From: Paracoccus sp. PAMC 22219
GTDB lineage: Bacteria > Pseudomonadota > Alphaproteobacteria > Rhodobacterales > Rhodobacteraceae
Direction of reading: 5' to 3'
Length of the DNA stretch: 64,000 nt
NCBI RefSeq assembly: GCF_000787695.1
Contig: NZ_BBPH01000009.1
Coordinates: 26,825 to 90,824 of the forward strand
Shown: positions 41,060 to 50,667 of the stretch, in pieces
Position numbering within the stretch: the stretch's first letter is position 1
How the letters are laid out: each line of letters starts with the position of its first letter
Translations under genes and position numbers: made by a program
Notes under the pieces: generated by a model
The model's database searches: none
Seen by the model: the letters and a program-made list of their open reading frames with translations, nothing else
What the model was told of the DNA's origin: nothing

Positions 41060-41934
41060 TCCGCGGCGACGCGCCCGCCCGAATGATCCTGGCCCAAACC
41101 GGACAGGCGGCCGATCACCCGGGCGATTCGCGCCGCGAAGTCGTCGAAATCGGCGCGGGGGGTGATCGTCGCCTCGTCCATATAGAGCGAGCGGTCGATC
41201 TCCAGCTGGACGACATGGACGTTCTGGGCCGGGCGGCCATAGGCGGAACAGATGTAGGCGCCTGAGAACGGCGCGTTGCGGCGCAGGGTCCAGCCCTCGG
41301 CCTCGACCGCGGTGCTGACGGCGTCCGAGATGCGCGCCGCCGCCGACAGGCCGTGACGGTTGCCCAGCACCATGTCGGGGCGCGTGCCCTGCAGGTGCGA
41401 CAGCGCGTCATGGGGCATGGAGTGCATGTCGATCAGGATCGCCTGCCCGAATCGGGCGCGGGCCTGCGCGATCAGCCCGGACAGGGCCGCGTGATAGGGT
41501 CGCCAGCAGGCGTCGATGCGGCGGTCGGCCTCGGCCCGGTCGATCTGGCGGTCGTGAATCACCCGGCCCTGGCTGACCACGCGGGGAATCACCCCCAGCC
41601 CGGCCAGGGTGCGCTGGTTCAGCGGGTGGCGGGGCACGCCGCGCACGACCAGGGGGTCGATCTCGTCCGCGCCGCGGTTCAGGTCCACGATGCAGCGCGG
41701 GATGCGCGCGGCCAGCGTCACCGCGCCAAAGGCCGTGGCGGGCGCGATCAGGCGGTCGATATAGGCATCTTCGGACGATCGCAGGGTCTGGACGGGCAGG
41801 CGGGTGCCCTGCAGGAACCAGTCGGGATAGTCGCAGCCCGAATGCGGGGACGCGAAGATCACCCCCGACAGCCAGTGGCGGGGGCGGGTCACGACATAGG
41901 GCAGATCAGGCTGGGACAAGGCAGACCTCGGCAT
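41056..41934 (-). CDS. N-formylglutamate amidohydrolase family protein
   Basis: The protein shows the family core: FASPHSGCDYPDWF, SSEDAYIDRL, CIVDLNRGADEIDP, a long helix with YHAALSGLI, ILIDMHSMPH and LEIDRSLYMDE. Family members cleave N-formylglutamate at the end of histidine breakdown, but many homologues outside hut clusters have unknown substrates and no hut gene is near. The ATG at 41934 is chosen (292 residues); the upstream extension reads through the spacer. It is coupled to the Nudix gene. Confidence 0.85.
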   Translation of the reverse strand: MPRSALSQPDLPYVVTRPRHWLSGVIFASPHSGCDYPDWFLQGTRLPVQTLRSSEDAYIDRLIAPATAFGAVTLAARIPRCIVDLNRGADEIDPLVVRGVPRHPLNQRTLAGLGVIPRVVSQGRVIHDRQIDRAEADRRIDACWRPYHAALSGLIAQARARFGQAILIDMHSMPHDALSHLQGTRPDMVLGNRHGLSAAARISDAVSTAVEAEGWTLRRNAPFSGAYICSAYGRPAQNVHVVQLEIDRSLYMDEATITPRADFDDFAARIARVIGRLSGLGQDHSGGRVAAE

Positions 41935-41982
41935 CCGGCGCGTCTTCGCATATAAACCTGAAAAATAGCCCTCCGATAGGCC

Positions 41983-42011
41983 TTGAATACCCCAGAGACC
42001 TCGGCTAAAGA
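41983..42011 (+). promoter_or_regulatory. Candidate promoter of the tRNA-Val gene
   Basis: TTGAAT, a 17-base spacer and TAAAGA give a reasonable sigma-70 promoter with transcription starting near 42018, about 57 bases before the tRNA. It could also drive rpmJ by read-through. Confidence 0.4.
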
Positions 42012-42074
42012 CCTGCGGACCGAGGGGATTGCACCGGGTTTTCGCAAGGAAACGTGATGGAATCACCAAGGAAC

Positions 42075-42149
42075 GGGCGGTTAGCTCAGCGGTAGAGCAC
42101 TACGTTGACATCGTAGTGGCCACTGGTTCGATCCCAGTACCGCCCACCA
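42075..42149 (+). tRNA. tRNA-Val (anticodon GAC)
   Basis: The 75-base sequence folds as a standard tRNA. The acceptor stem is GGGCGGT with ACCGCCC, the D arm contains AGCTCAGCGGTAGAGC, the anticodon stem is CTACG/CGTAG with loop TTGACAT (anticodon GAC, reading GUC valine), and the T arm is ACTGG-TTCGATC-CCAGT. The 3' CCA is encoded. No integrase gene or direct repeat marks it as an attachment site. Confidence 0.97.
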
Positions 42150-42231
42150 TTTTTCGCCGCCCCCGGCCGTTTGTCGGGGGCATTTCGTTTTCCAATGCGG
42201 CTGCGACGCGCCGCGACGATGGAGAAAACCG

Positions 42232-42357
42232 ATGAAGGTTCGCAACTCGCTCCGCTCGCTCAAGAGCCGGCACCGCGACTGCCAGGTCGTGCGCCGCAAG
42301 GGCCGCATCTACGTGATCAACAAGACCAACCGCCGCTTCAAGGCCCGTCAGGGCTGA
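42232..42357 (+). CDS. rpmJ: 50S ribosomal protein L36
   Basis: A 41-residue frame reads [20 protein letters not shown] and continues [21 protein letters not shown]. It is the L36 form typical of alphaproteobacteria, with only one cysteine, so it lacks the four-ligand zinc ribbon of the zinc-binding L36. GGAGAAAACCG precedes the ATG. It lies after tRNA-Val and before a strong terminator. Confidence 0.95.
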   Translation: MKVRNSLRSLKSRHRDCQVVRRKGRIYVINKTNRRFKARQG

Positions 42358-42411
42358 TCGGCGCGGTCCTGGCCGGGTCATCCGGCAGGTCACGCGGAAA
42401 CGACAGGATCA

Positions 42412-42437
42412 CCCGCCCCGAACAGGGCGGGTTTTTT
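42412..42437 (+). terminator. Terminator of rpmJ
   Basis: CCCGCCC, loop CGAACA, GGGCGGG and six T form a clear intrinsic terminator 54 bases after the rpmJ stop. Confidence 0.9.
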
Positions 42438-42458
42438 CATGCCTGATTGCCGTCCGCG

Positions 42459-42473
42459 TTAAGGTTTTATCAA
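42459..42473. promoter_or_regulatory. Candidate CtrA box upstream of the RTX gene
   Basis: TTAA-N7-TCAA matches seven of eight bases of the CtrA consensus. It lies 80 bases before the RTX gene start and after the rpmJ terminator. The match is visible; binding is inferred. Confidence 0.35.
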
Positions 42474-42553
42474 CTTTTCCGTACGATGCCGGGCACAGGC
42501 GCGCTAGGATCAGGGCATCGGCATGGGGCCGGTCGTGAACGGGGTCGGGGTCG

Positions 42554-43510
42554 ATGATCATTCTGGGCGGGATTCTGGGCGTGCTGATGGCCGGGATGAT
42601 GGTCGATGTCAGCGCACTGACCAGCCGGCAGGCCGATGACGACCACGACGACGACACCCCCGCGCCCGAGGAGGATGACGGCGAGAGCCTGCCCCCCACC
42701 ATGCCCGAACCGGAGGCTGAACCGGAGGCCGAACCCGAGCCTGAACCGGAGCCCGAGCCGGAAGAATCCGTGGTCGAGGGGTCGGACGGCCTGGATTTCC
42801 TGATGGGGACGCCCGGCGACGATCTGATTCGCGGTCATGGCGGCGCCGACGACCTGCGGGGCGGCCTGGGGAATGACACCATCGAGGCCGGGGCCGGCGA
42901 TGACTGGGTCCAGGGGGACGCGGTCTATGGGCCCGGCGGGGACGACCTGATCTATGGCGGCGAGGGCGACGACCTGCTGGCGGGGCAGGGCGGCAACGAC
43001 ATGCTGTTCGGAGAGGATGGCGACGACACGCTGATGGGCGGCGAGGGCGACGATTCGCTGTTCGGCGGAGAGGGGAACGACGTCCTGGCGGGCCATGAGG
43101 GCGACGACCTGCTGGTCTCGACCGGTGGCACCGACGATCTGGACGGAGGAGCTGGCAATGACGTGCTGATCGGCCATGACGGCCCCGAGACCGTCTGGAT
43201 GAACGGCGGCGAGGGTGACGACACGCTGATGCCCGGCGCGCATGACTTTGCCTCCGGCAACGCCGGCGACGATACGTTCGTGCTGCGCCAGATCGATGAG
43301 GGGTTCCCGACGCTGGCCGATTTCCACGGCGATCACGACCAGCTTGTGCTGCATCTGGACGCGCAGGTCGCACGGGACGCGCAACTGACCCTGCGCGAGG
43401 ATGACGACGGCAGCGTGCTGCTGGAGGTGAACGGCCAGGCCGTGGGCCGCCTGCTGAACGCCGAGGCCCTGCGCCTTGAAGATGTCCGCATCGTGGCGAT
43501 CGGCGGCTGA
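42554..43510 (+). CDS. RTX calcium-binding repeat protein
   Basis: The 318-residue protein has a hydrophobic N-terminus (about residues 1-20), an acidic stretch (DDDHDDDTPAPEEDDGE), a Glu-Pro repeat linker (about 50-70) and about a dozen glycine-aspartate nonapeptides of the GGxGxDxLx type (about 74-235, for example GGEGDDTLMGGEGDD). A C-terminal domain of about 85 residues may hold a type I secretion signal. RTX repeats fold with calcium outside the cell. No protease or lipase domain is present, and no type I secretion genes lie near. The exact role is unknown. Confidence 0.85.
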   Translation: MIILGGILGVLMAGMMVDVSALTSRQADDDHDDDTPAPEEDDGESLPPTMPEPEAEPEAEPEPEPEPEPEESVVEGSDGLDFLMGTPGDDLIRGHGGADDLRGGLGNDTIEAGAGDDWVQGDAVYGPGGDDLIYGGEGDDLLAGQGGNDMLFGEDGDDTLMGGEGDDSLFGGEGNDVLAGHEGDDLLVSTGGTDDLDGGAGNDVLIGHDGPETVWMNGGEGDDTLMPGAHDFASGNAGDDTFVLRQIDEGFPTLADFHGDHDQLVLHLDAQVARDAQLTLREDDDGSVLLEVNGQAVGRLLNAEALRLEDVRIVAIGG

Positions 43511-43644
43511 ACGGGCTTTCCTTTTGGCGCCACCTGGGCTAGACGCGCGCATCCGCCGGGCATCCGGTCCGTGCGGTGTCCCATGGACCTTGCTGGACGA
43601 CATCCCGGCCTGTGCCCTCACCCTTCATCCGAAAGGAGATCCCG

Positions 43645-43914
43645 ATGTCGATCACCGTCGAAGAAAAAGCCCGCGTCATTGCAGAGTTCGGCACCAAGGA
43701 AGGCGACACCGGTTCGCCCGAGGTCCAGGTTGCGATCCTGTCCTCGCGCATCGCGACCCTGACCGAGCACTTCAAGTCGCACAAGAAAGACAACCACTCG
43801 CGTCGTGGTCTGCTGATGATGGTCGCACAGCGCCGCAAGCTGCTGGACTATCTGAAGAAGAAGGAAGAGGCGCGTTACACCGCCCTGATCGGCAAGCTGG
43901 GCCTGCGTCGCTAA
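43645..43914 (+). CDS. rpsO: 30S ribosomal protein S15
   Basis: The 89-residue protein begins [20 protein letters not shown] and has [26 protein letters not shown] and [13 protein letters not shown], all typical of S15, which binds the 16S rRNA central domain. AAAGGAGA lies eight bases before the ATG. An ATG upstream at 43576 was rejected because homology begins at 43645. As in many bacteria it stands upstream of pnp. Confidence 0.97.
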   Translation: MSITVEEKARVIAEFGTKEGDTGSPEVQVAILSSRIATLTEHFKSHKKDNHSRRGLLMMVAQRRKLLDYLKKKEEARYTALIGKLGLRR

Positions 43915-43937
43915 GACCGGCACCCCGCGATCCCTTG

Positions 43938-43964
43938 CGCCCGCGACATTGTCGCGGGCGTTTT
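43938..43964 (+). terminator. Terminator of rpsO
   Basis: CGCCCGCGAC, loop ATT, GTCGCGGGCG followed by TTTTGCG makes a ten-base stem 23 bases after the rpsO stop. Confidence 0.88.
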
Positions 43965-44165
43965 GCGTTGCGGGGGGATGTCCTTAAGGTCAGGTGGCTT
44001 GATCGAACCGCCAAGTCCCAAGGCACGGTTCGGCGAAAAGAATCAAAGTCAAATCAAGATGTTGTCGCGGATTGTGTGTTGAGTCCGCCTTTGCAGGCGT
44101 CTTGCGGCCGTAGACCATTCGATAAAACTTTCAGGACCGTGTTCTGGATCGGTTGGAGAGTTGAC

Positions 44166-44684
44166 ATGTTGATCAGTGGATTGACCAATGGCTGGCGCGG
44201 AAACGCCGCCCCGGCACCCAGCAGCCCCCCGCCGCAGCGCGCGCAGGAAACACCGCCCGCCCAGCAGATCCAGCCCGTACCGGCCGAGGAGCAGGCGGTT
44301 CCTGTGCAGCAGCAGCCGACACCGGACCCCGACGCAGGCCGTGACCCCGACGCGATGGCACGCGCCGCCGAGACGAGCCGGCAGGCCGAGGCGCAGCCCA
44401 CCCCCGACCGGCCGGCCGCGATCCCTGTCGACGCGGACCCCGCGCCGCAGACGGCAGCGCCGCTGCCCGTCGCAGCCCCGGCCGTGGCCGAGGGGCAGCG
44501 CCTGGACGAGGAGGCGCAGGCCCGCAGCTTTGCCGAAAGCCAGTTGCAGCGCGACCGCCTGCTGGGCCTTGCCAGGGCTGGCTATGCCGAGCTGCGCGAC
44601 CTGTTCCGCCCGGCCGCGGCGGATGCGCCGCCGGCGCCCGGGACCGCGCTGGTCGCGGATCGCCGCGCGCTGGTCGTCACCTGA
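44166..44684 (+). CDS. Proline-rich protein, unknown function
   Basis: The 172-residue frame starts MLISGLTNGWRGNAAPAP and is mostly low-complexity Pro, Ala, Gln and Glu (about residues 15-110). A short helical part near the end (AQARSFAESQLQRDRLLGLA) precedes a Pro/Ala tail. There is no signal peptide or membrane segment. The upstream 251-base gap is locally less GC-rich than its surroundings. It stands alone between rpsO and pnp. I do not recognise a family; a weak ribosome site makes the start tentative. Confidence 0.55.
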   Translation: MLISGLTNGWRGNAAPAPSSPPPQRAQETPPAQQIQPVPAEEQAVPVQQQPTPDPDAGRDPDAMARAAETSRQAEAQPTPDRPAAIPVDADPAPQTAAPLPVAAPAVAEGQRLDEEAQARSFAESQLQRDRLLGLARAGYAELRDLFRPAAADAPPAPGTALVADRRALVVT

Positions 44685-44914
44685 CGCAACGGCCCGGATC
44701 GCAGGCCGGAAATGGGCGGTCGCCCCCTGGTGCGGCCGCCTTTGGCGCCTCTGTCGCCACCCTTCCCAAATCAGGCGTTTTCCTGTATGGCCCCTGTCAT
44801 CTGTGACGTGAGGTCCTGCCCCGGGGCACATGCAAAGGATAGGGGCGGCGGCAATGGGGCCGCGATACATGACATGGGTGGCCGGAGGGCCGGTGCACCC
44901 TTTGAGGAAATCAG

Positions 44915-47059
44915 ATGTTTGATGAAGTGAAGAAATCGATCCAGTGGGGCCAGGAAACCCTGACGCTGGAAACGGGCAAGGTTGCCCGTCAGGCTGACGG
45001 CAGCGTCATCGCCACTTTGGGCGAGACCAGCGTCATGGCCAACGTCACCTTCGCAAAGGCGCCGAAGCCCGGACAGGACTTCTTTCCGCTGACGGTGCAC
45101 TATCAGGAAAAATACTATGCCGCCGGCAAGGTGCCGGGCGGCTTCTTCAAGCGCGAGGCGCGTCCGTCCGAAAAGGAGACGCTGACCGCGCGCCTGATCG
45201 ACCGTCCGATCCGCCCGCTGTTCGCCCCCGGCTTCAAGCATGAAGTGCTGGTGATGTGCACCGTGCTGTCGCACGACCTGGTCAACGATCCCGACATCGT
45301 CGCGATGATCGCCGCCAGCGCCGCGCTGACCATTTCGGGCGTGCCCTTCATGGGCCCGATCGCGGGTGCGCGCGTCGGATTCTCGAACGGCGAATACGTG
45401 CTGAACCCCGAGGTCCAGGACATGGACCACCTGCGCAACAATCCCGAACAGCGCCTGGACCTGGTCATCGCCGGCACCGCCGATGCGGTGATGATGGTCG
45501 AATCGGAAGCCTATGAGCTGACCGAAGAGGAAATGCTGGGCGCGGTGAAGTTCGGCCATGACGCGATCAAGCCGGTGATCGACCTGATCATCGACCTGGC
45601 CGAAGATGCCGCCAAAGAGCCGTTCGACTTCCAGTCGCCCGACTACAGCGCGCTGTACGGCCGTGTGAAGACCCTGGGCGAGGCCGACATGCGCGCCGCC
45701 TACGCGATCCAGGACAAGTCCGAGCGTCAGGACGCCATCGCCGCCGCCAAGACAAAGGTCAAGGACGCCCTGACCGAGGAAGAGCTGGCCGACGCGAACT
45801 TGGGTTCGGCGCTGAAGAAGCTGGAATCGGGCATCCTGCGCGGTGACATCATCAGCGGCGGCGCCCGCATCGACGGTCGCGACACCAAGACCGTCCGTCC
45901 GATCGTCAGCCAGGTCGGCATCCTGCCCCGCACCCACGGTTCGTCGCTTTTCACGCGCGGCGAGACGCAGGCGCTGGTCGTGACGACCCTGGGCACCGGC
46001 GATGACGAACAGATCATCGACGCGCTGCACGGCAATTCGCGTTCGAACTTCCTGCTGCACTACAACTTCCCGCCGTATTCGGTCGGCGAAGTGGGTCGCG
46101 TCGGCAGCCCCGGCCGCCGCGAGATCGGCCACGGCAAGCTGGCATGGCGCGCGCTGCAGGCGGTTCTGCCCGCGGCGACGGACTTCCCCTATACCATCCG
46201 CGTCGTGTCCGAGATCACCGAATCGAACGGTTCCAGCTCGATGGCGTCGGTCTGCGGCGGTTCGCTGTCGATGATGGATGCGGGCGTGCCGCTCAAGGCG
46301 CCGGTCGCCGGCGTGGCGATGGGCCTGATCCTGGAAGAGGACGGCCGCTTTGCCGTGCTGACCGACATCCTGGGTGACGAAGATCACCTGGGCGACATGG
46401 ACTTCAAGGTGGCGGGGACCGAAAACGGCATCACGTCGCTGCAGATGGACATCAAGGTGGCCGGCATCACGCCCGCGATCATGGAACAGGCCCTGGCCCA
46501 GGCCAAGGACGGTCGTCTGCACATCCTGGCGGAAATGGCCAACGCCCTGACCGCAGGCCGGACCGAGTTCAGCGCCCACGCGCCGCGCATCGAGACGATG
46601 CAGATCCCGACCGACAAGATCCGTGAAGTGATCGGTTCGGGCGGCAAGGTCATCCGCGAGATCGTCGAGGTTTCGGGTGCCAAGGTCGACATCAACGACG
46701 ATGGCGTGATCAAGATCGCCTCGGCCAACGCCGATTCGATCAAGAAGGCCTATGACATGATCTGGTCGATCGTGGCCGAACCCGAAGAGGGCAAGGTCTA
46801 TGTCGGCAAGGTCGTCAAGCTGGTCGACTTCGGTGCCTTCGTGAACTTCTTCGGCAAGCGGGACGGACTGGTGCATGTCAGCCAGATCGCCAACCGCCGT
46901 CTGGGTCACCCCAATGAGATCCTGAAAGAGGGCCAGGAGGTCCGCGTCAAGCTGCTGGGCTTTGACGACCGTGGCAAGGTCCGCCTTGGCATGAAGATGG
47001 TCGATCAGGAGACCGGGGCCGAGATCGAGGAAAAGCAGGAGCAGTCGGCCGAAGGCTGA
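44915..47059 (+). CDS. pnp: Polyribonucleotide nucleotidyltransferase (PNPase)
   Basis: PNPase degrades RNA phosphorolytically from the 3' end and is part of the degradosome. The 714-residue protein has two RNase PH domains (about 10-140 and 310-455), a helical linker, a KH domain with [11 protein letters not shown] (about 570) and an S1 domain ([20 protein letters not shown], about 625-695). GAGGAAATC precedes the ATG. The catalytic core motif SDGSSS-like [13 protein letters not shown] is intact. Confidence 0.97.
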   Translation: MFDEVKKSIQWGQETLTLETGKVARQADGSVIATLGETSVMANVTFAKAPKPGQDFFPLTVHYQEKYYAAGKVPGGFFKREARPSEKETLTARLIDRPIRPLFAPGFKHEVLVMCTVLSHDLVNDPDIVAMIAASAALTISGVPFMGPIAGARVGFSNGEYVLNPEVQDMDHLRNNPEQRLDLVIAGTADAVMMVESEAYELTEEEMLGAVKFGHDAIKPVIDLIIDLAEDAAKEPFDFQSPDYSALYGRVKTLGEADMRAAYAIQDKSERQDAIAAAKTKVKDALTEEELADANLGSALKKLESGILRGDIISGGARIDGRDTKTVRPIVSQVGILPRTHGSSLFTRGETQALVVTTLGTGDDEQIIDALHGNSRSNFLLHYNFPPYSVGEVGRVGSPGRREIGHGKLAWRALQAVLPAATDFPYTIRVVSEITESNGSSSMASVCGGSLSMMDAGVPLKAPVAGVAMGLILEEDGRFAVLTDILGDEDHLGDMDFKVAGTENGITSLQMDIKVAGITPAIMEQALAQAKDGRLHILAEMANALTAGRTEFSAHAPRIETMQIPTDKIREVIGSGGKVIREIVEVSGAKVDINDDGVIKIASANADSIKKAYDMIWSIVAEPEEGKVYVGKVVKLVDFGAFVNFFGKRDGLVHVSQIANRRLGHPNEILKEGQEVRVKLLGFDDRGKVRLGMKMVDQETGAEIEEKQEQSAEG

Positions 47060-47081
47060 TCTCTGCGCTGAAAGACCGAAG

Positions 47082-47100
47082 GGGGCAGGGCATCTGCCCC
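47082..47100 (+). terminator. Terminator of pnp
   Basis: GGGGCAG, a five-base loop and CTGCCCC followed by TTT lie 22 bases after the pnp stop. Confidence 0.7.
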
Positions 47101-47148
47101 TTTCGACATTGCGCACGCGACGGTCGTGCCCGCTGCAAGGCCCATGTC

Positions 47149-48272
47149 ATGACTGAAAAGCCCTTCATGCCCCCCGAAAAGACGCTGGCCCAGAAGCTGG
47201 ACCGCGAGACACGGCGCGTCGGCCGCCAGATCGCGGCGCTTGTCCTGCCGTCCTGGGGCCATGTCGCGCGGGCGGCGCACGATCTGCGGCGCCACAAGAC
47301 GGTGCGCGTGACCGAAGGCGCGCAGCCCCTGATGGACGAGGTCGCGGTCCTGCTGATCTATCAGCGCGCGGGTTGCTGGATTCGACGCTGTGGCAGCTGC
47401 GCTGGATGGCGTCGCAGGGCGTGTCGGTCGTCGTGGTGACCAATGCGCCGCTGGCGGCGGATGACCGGGCGCGCCTGGCCGAGCTGTCCCATCTTGTCGT
47501 CGAACGGCCCAACCTGGGTTATGATTTCGGCGGATACCGCGAGGGCGTGCTGCAGGTTCTTGACCGCGGCATTCGCCCCAAGGCGCTGTACATCATGAAC
47601 GACAGCATGTGGTTCCCCCTGTCCGAGGATTCCGACGTGCTGGAGCGCAGCCGCGCCGCGCCCGAGGATCTGTGGGGCCTGTTCATCGACCTGGACCAGC
47701 AGCACCGTGAAACGGGCGACATGACCGCCCAGCACGTGCAGTCCTATTTCTTCCGCTTTTCCGGCCAGATGGTCCGCGACCCGGATTTCGACCGCTATTG
47801 GCGCAAGATGTCGCTGGTCAATGAAAAGCGGATCGTGATCCAGCTGCGCGAGCTGGGCCTGACCCGCCATTTCCGCAAGCTGGGCTATTCCGTCGGCGGT
47901 CTGCACAGCTGGCGCGAGGTGGTCGAGTTCCTGCTGTCCCTGGACGACGAACAGATGATGCGCGACATCCTGCATCACCAGGCGCAGGTGAACCGCAAGG
48001 ATTCCCGCCTGCTGGAGCCGTTGCTGGCCGACCCGACGCTGAGCGCGCTGCAGATCCGCGACATGCTGCGCGACCGCATCGACAACACCGACCTGTTGGT
48101 CTTTTCGACCGCGCTGCATCCGGCGGTCATGACGTCGCTGAACTTTCCGTTCCTGAAGAAGCAGCGGGTTGAGATGATGGTCGGCAAGCGCGCCAAGATG
48201 ATCGAGCTGGGCCTGCACGCGGCCTATCCCGAACCGATCCGGCACGAGGTCGAGATGTGGGACAAGCGATGA
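47149..48272 (+). CDS. Rhamnan synthesis protein F-like (RgpF family) protein (frameshifted)
   Basis: The protein resembles RgpF-type enzymes of cell-surface polysaccharide synthesis: after a short start, EVAVLLIYQ and LDSTLWQLRWMASQGVSVVVV lead to the family motif NLGYDFGGYREG and ALYIMNDSMWFPL. One base is missing at about 47372, so the first 75 residues are in another frame. Corrected length is about 374 residues. Its stop overlaps the next glycosyltransferase-like gene. The donor and acceptor sugars are unknown. Confidence 0.75.
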
Positions 48273-49048
48273 CCGAACCCCTGCTGATCCTGACGATGAA
48301 ATGGGGCACGCTGTACAGCAGTGCCGACGTGAACCGGCTGGCGGCGCAGGTGCGGCGGCATCTGGACCGCCCACATCGGTTCATCTGCTTCACCGACGAC
48401 GCAGCAGGCCTTGATCCGCAGGTCGAGGCGATGCCGCTGCCCGAACTGGGCCTGCCACAGGGGCATTCCGACACGCGCTGGCGCAAGCTGGCGCTGTTCC
48501 GGCGCGATCTGGGGGGGCTGTCGGGGACGGCGCTGTTTCTGGACATCGACCTGGTGGTGGTGGACGATCTGGGGCCGTTCTTTGATCTGCCCGGCGATTT
48601 TTTCATCATCCGCGACGATGATCTGTTCCGGGCAAAGCCCCTGCGCAAGGTCAACCCGGATCGTGACCGCTTCCTGCACAGCGTCGGCAATTCCAGCGTG
48701 TTCCGGTACCGGATCGGCGATCATGCCTATGTCCTGGACGCCTATCTGGCCGATCCGGCCGCGGCGACCGCCGGGTTCGAGATCAGCCAGCAGTTTCAGT
48801 CGGCGCAACTGGCCGCCTACGGGAACCTGCATTACTGGCCCAAAGGCTGGTGCGTCAGTTTCAAGAACGATTGCGTGCCGCGCAATCTGGCCAGCTATCT
48901 GCGCGATCCGACCCTGCCCGAAGGGGCGAAGATCGTGCTGTTCGCCGGGGCGCCCAAGATGGAGGACGTCTTTGCCGGACGGGGACACAAGTGGTACCGC
49001 CGCATCGGCGATATCGGCTGGCTGCGCCGTGCATGGGAAAACCCGTGA
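48269..49048 (+). CDS. Glycosyltransferase-like protein with DxD motif
   Basis: The 259-residue protein starts MTEPLLILTMKWGTLYSS and contains TRWRKLALF and the DxD-type FLDIDLVVVDDLGPFFD (about residues 88-104), followed by an acceptor-type region with NCDVPRNL-like NDCVPRNLASYL. This plan is that of GT-A fold transferases found in capsule or lipopolysaccharide loci. It overlaps the genes before (four bases) and after (16 bases). The family is probable, the sugar unknown. Confidence 0.75.
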   Translation: MTEPLLILTMKWGTLYSSADVNRLAAQVRRHLDRPHRFICFTDDAAGLDPQVEAMPLPELGLPQGHSDTRWRKLALFRRDLGGLSGTALFLDIDLVVVDDLGPFFDLPGDFFIIRDDDLFRAKPLRKVNPDRDRFLHSVGNSSVFRYRIGDHAYVLDAYLADPAAATAGFEISQQFQSAQLAAYGNLHYWPKGWCVSFKNDCVPRNLASYLRDPTLPEGAKIVLFAGAPKMEDVFAGRGHKWYRRIGDIGWLRRAWENP

Positions 49049-49872
49049 TCCGCGACGCCTTCCGACAGTTCAAGCATCGCCGCAGGCTGGCCCGCGCGCT
49101 GGCGGAAACCGCCAGCCGCCCGGACCGCCCCGGCAAGCCGCACGGCCTGTCCGCGCCGCTGATCGTGTCGCTGACCAGTCACCGGGCGCGGTTCGCGACG
49201 CTGGCGCCGACGCTGCGCGCGCTGCTGCGTCAGACGGTGCAGCCGGACCGCGTGATCCTGTGGCTGGACGAGGGCGATCAGCAGCACCTGGCCCCCGAGG
49301 TTCAGGCGATGACCCGGCTGGAGATCCGCGTCTGCCCGCTGTGGCGGTCCTACAAGAAGATCGTGCCGACGCTGCTGGAACACCCCGACGCGTTCATCGC
49401 CACGGCCGATGACGACCTGTACTATCCTGCCGACTGGCTGGAGCGTCTGGTCGATGCCGCACGCCAGGGTGCCGGCATCGCCTGCCTGCGCGCGCATGGC
49501 GTGGTGATGGAGGGCGCGCGTCCCGCCCCCTACGAGGCGTGGGATCACAACCTGCGTTCGCCGCAATCCGGGCCGCTGGTCTTTCCGACCGGAGTGTCCG
49601 GGGTGATCTATGCGCCGGGGGTGTTCCACGCGGACGTCACCCGCGACGACCTGTTCATGCGGCTGTCACCGGGGGCGGACGACATCTGGCTGTACTGGAT
49701 GCATCGGATGGCCGGATCGCAGCCCGTCAAGATCGGCGACCGCGCCCGCATCTTTGAGTGGGAGGGCAGCCAGGCCGTCAGCCTGCGGTCAGTGAACCGG
49801 CCCGCAACCGGGCAGGGCGGCAATGACCGTGCCATCGCCGCCCTGCTGGATCACTATGGCTGGCCGTCTTAG
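49033..49872 (+). CDS. GT-A-like glycosyltransferase
   Basis: The 279-residue protein has an opening basic stretch, then LIVSLTSHRARFATLAPTL, LWLDEGDQQ and the metal-binding TADDDLYYPADW (about residues 125-136), and a late DDIWLYWMHRM (about 212-222). This matches small glycosyltransferases with a DxD site. The ATG at 49033 lies inside the previous gene; a GTG at 49045 is an alternative. It ends in a four-base overlap with the convergent peroxiredoxin gene. Confidence 0.75.
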   Translation: MGKPVIRDAFRQFKHRRRLARALAETASRPDRPGKPHGLSAPLIVSLTSHRARFATLAPTLRALLRQTVQPDRVILWLDEGDQQHLAPEVQAMTRLEIRVCPLWRSYKKIVPTLLEHPDAFIATADDDLYYPADWLERLVDAARQGAGIACLRAHGVVMEGARPAPYEAWDHNLRSPQSGPLVFPTGVSGVIYAPGVFHADVTRDDLFMRLSPGADDIWLYWMHRMAGSQPVKIGDRARIFEWEGSQAVSLRSVNRPATGQGGNDRAIAALLDHYGWPS

Positions 49873-50525
49873 GCCGGGTCTTTCGCATAGCGCAGATAGG
49901 GCAGCTTGATGTCCAGCGGGCCGTATTTCTCCTCGGCCGCCGCATCGTCCAGCGACAGGGCCACGATCACGTCCTGACCCGGCACCCAGTTGACGGGCGT
50001 GGCGATGGGCTTGCCGTCGGTCTTTTGCACCGCGTCCAGCGCCCGCAGGATTTCCGCAAAGTTGCGGCCGACCGACATCGGATAGGTCATGGTCAGGCGA
50101 ACCTTTTTGTCCGGCCCGATGATGAACACGGTGCGCACGGTCGCCGAATGGGCCGGCGTGCGGCCTTCGGTCGGCAGGTAGTATTCGGCGGGCAGCATGT
50201 CATAGGCCTTGGCCACGGTCAGGTCGGTGTCGTCGATCATCGCGAAATTCGCCGGAACGCCCGCGACCTTGCCGATGTCGGCCTTCCATTTCTGGTGGTC
50301 GTCCACGCTGTCCACGGACACGCCCAGAACCTTGGTGCCGCGCTTTTCGAATTCGGGGGCCAGTTGGGCGACCGCGCCGAATTCCGTGGTGCAGACCGGG
50401 GTGAAGTCGCGCGGATGGCTGAAGATGATCGCATAGCTGTCGGCGATCCAGTCGTGAAAGCGGATCTGGCCTTCGGTCGAATTGGCGGTGAAGTCGGGGG
50501 CGATGTCGTTGATGCGCAGGGACAT
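49869..50525 (-). CDS. 1-Cys peroxiredoxin (Prx6 type)
   Basis: The 218-residue protein reduces peroxides with a single active cysteine. The motif SHPRDFTPVCTTE places the peroxidatic cysteine at residue 45, and the long C-terminal part with RTVFIIGPDKKVRLTMTYP and GRNFAEILRALDA is typical of the Prx6 group, without a resolving cysteine. The start at 50525 is preceded by AAAAGGAGCG. It is divergent from the aldehyde dehydrogenase gene. Confidence 0.94.
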   Translation of the reverse strand: MSLRINDIAPDFTANSTEGQIRFHDWIADSYAIIFSHPRDFTPVCTTEFGAVAQLAPEFEKRGTKVLGVSVDSVDDHQKWKADIGKVAGVPANFAMIDDTDLTVAKAYDMLPAEYYLPTEGRTPAHSATVRTVFIIGPDKKVRLTMTYPMSVGRNFAEILRALDAVQKTDGKPIATPVNWVPGQDVIVALSLDDAAAEEKYGPLDIKLPYLRYAKDPA

Positions 50526-50667
50526 GGGCGCTCCTTTTCCGGTTGGTTGCGTTGTCCCATAGATAAGGGCGGCGGCGCGGAATGCCAGTGGCGGCGCCAC
50601 GCGGCCGGGGTTGCGGCGCGGCCTGCGGGGTGACAGGCTTTGCCCAAATGCCAATCAGGAGGACCAG

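Noticed and set aside
42075..42149. tRNA-Val as an integration site for a mobile element
   Set aside because: No integrase, no repeat of the tRNA 3' end and no accessory block downstream; rpmJ follows at once.
42720..42775. The Glu-Pro repeat in the RTX gene as a CRISPR or mobile repeat
   Set aside because: It is a short in-frame codon repeat coding for a linker, without spacers.
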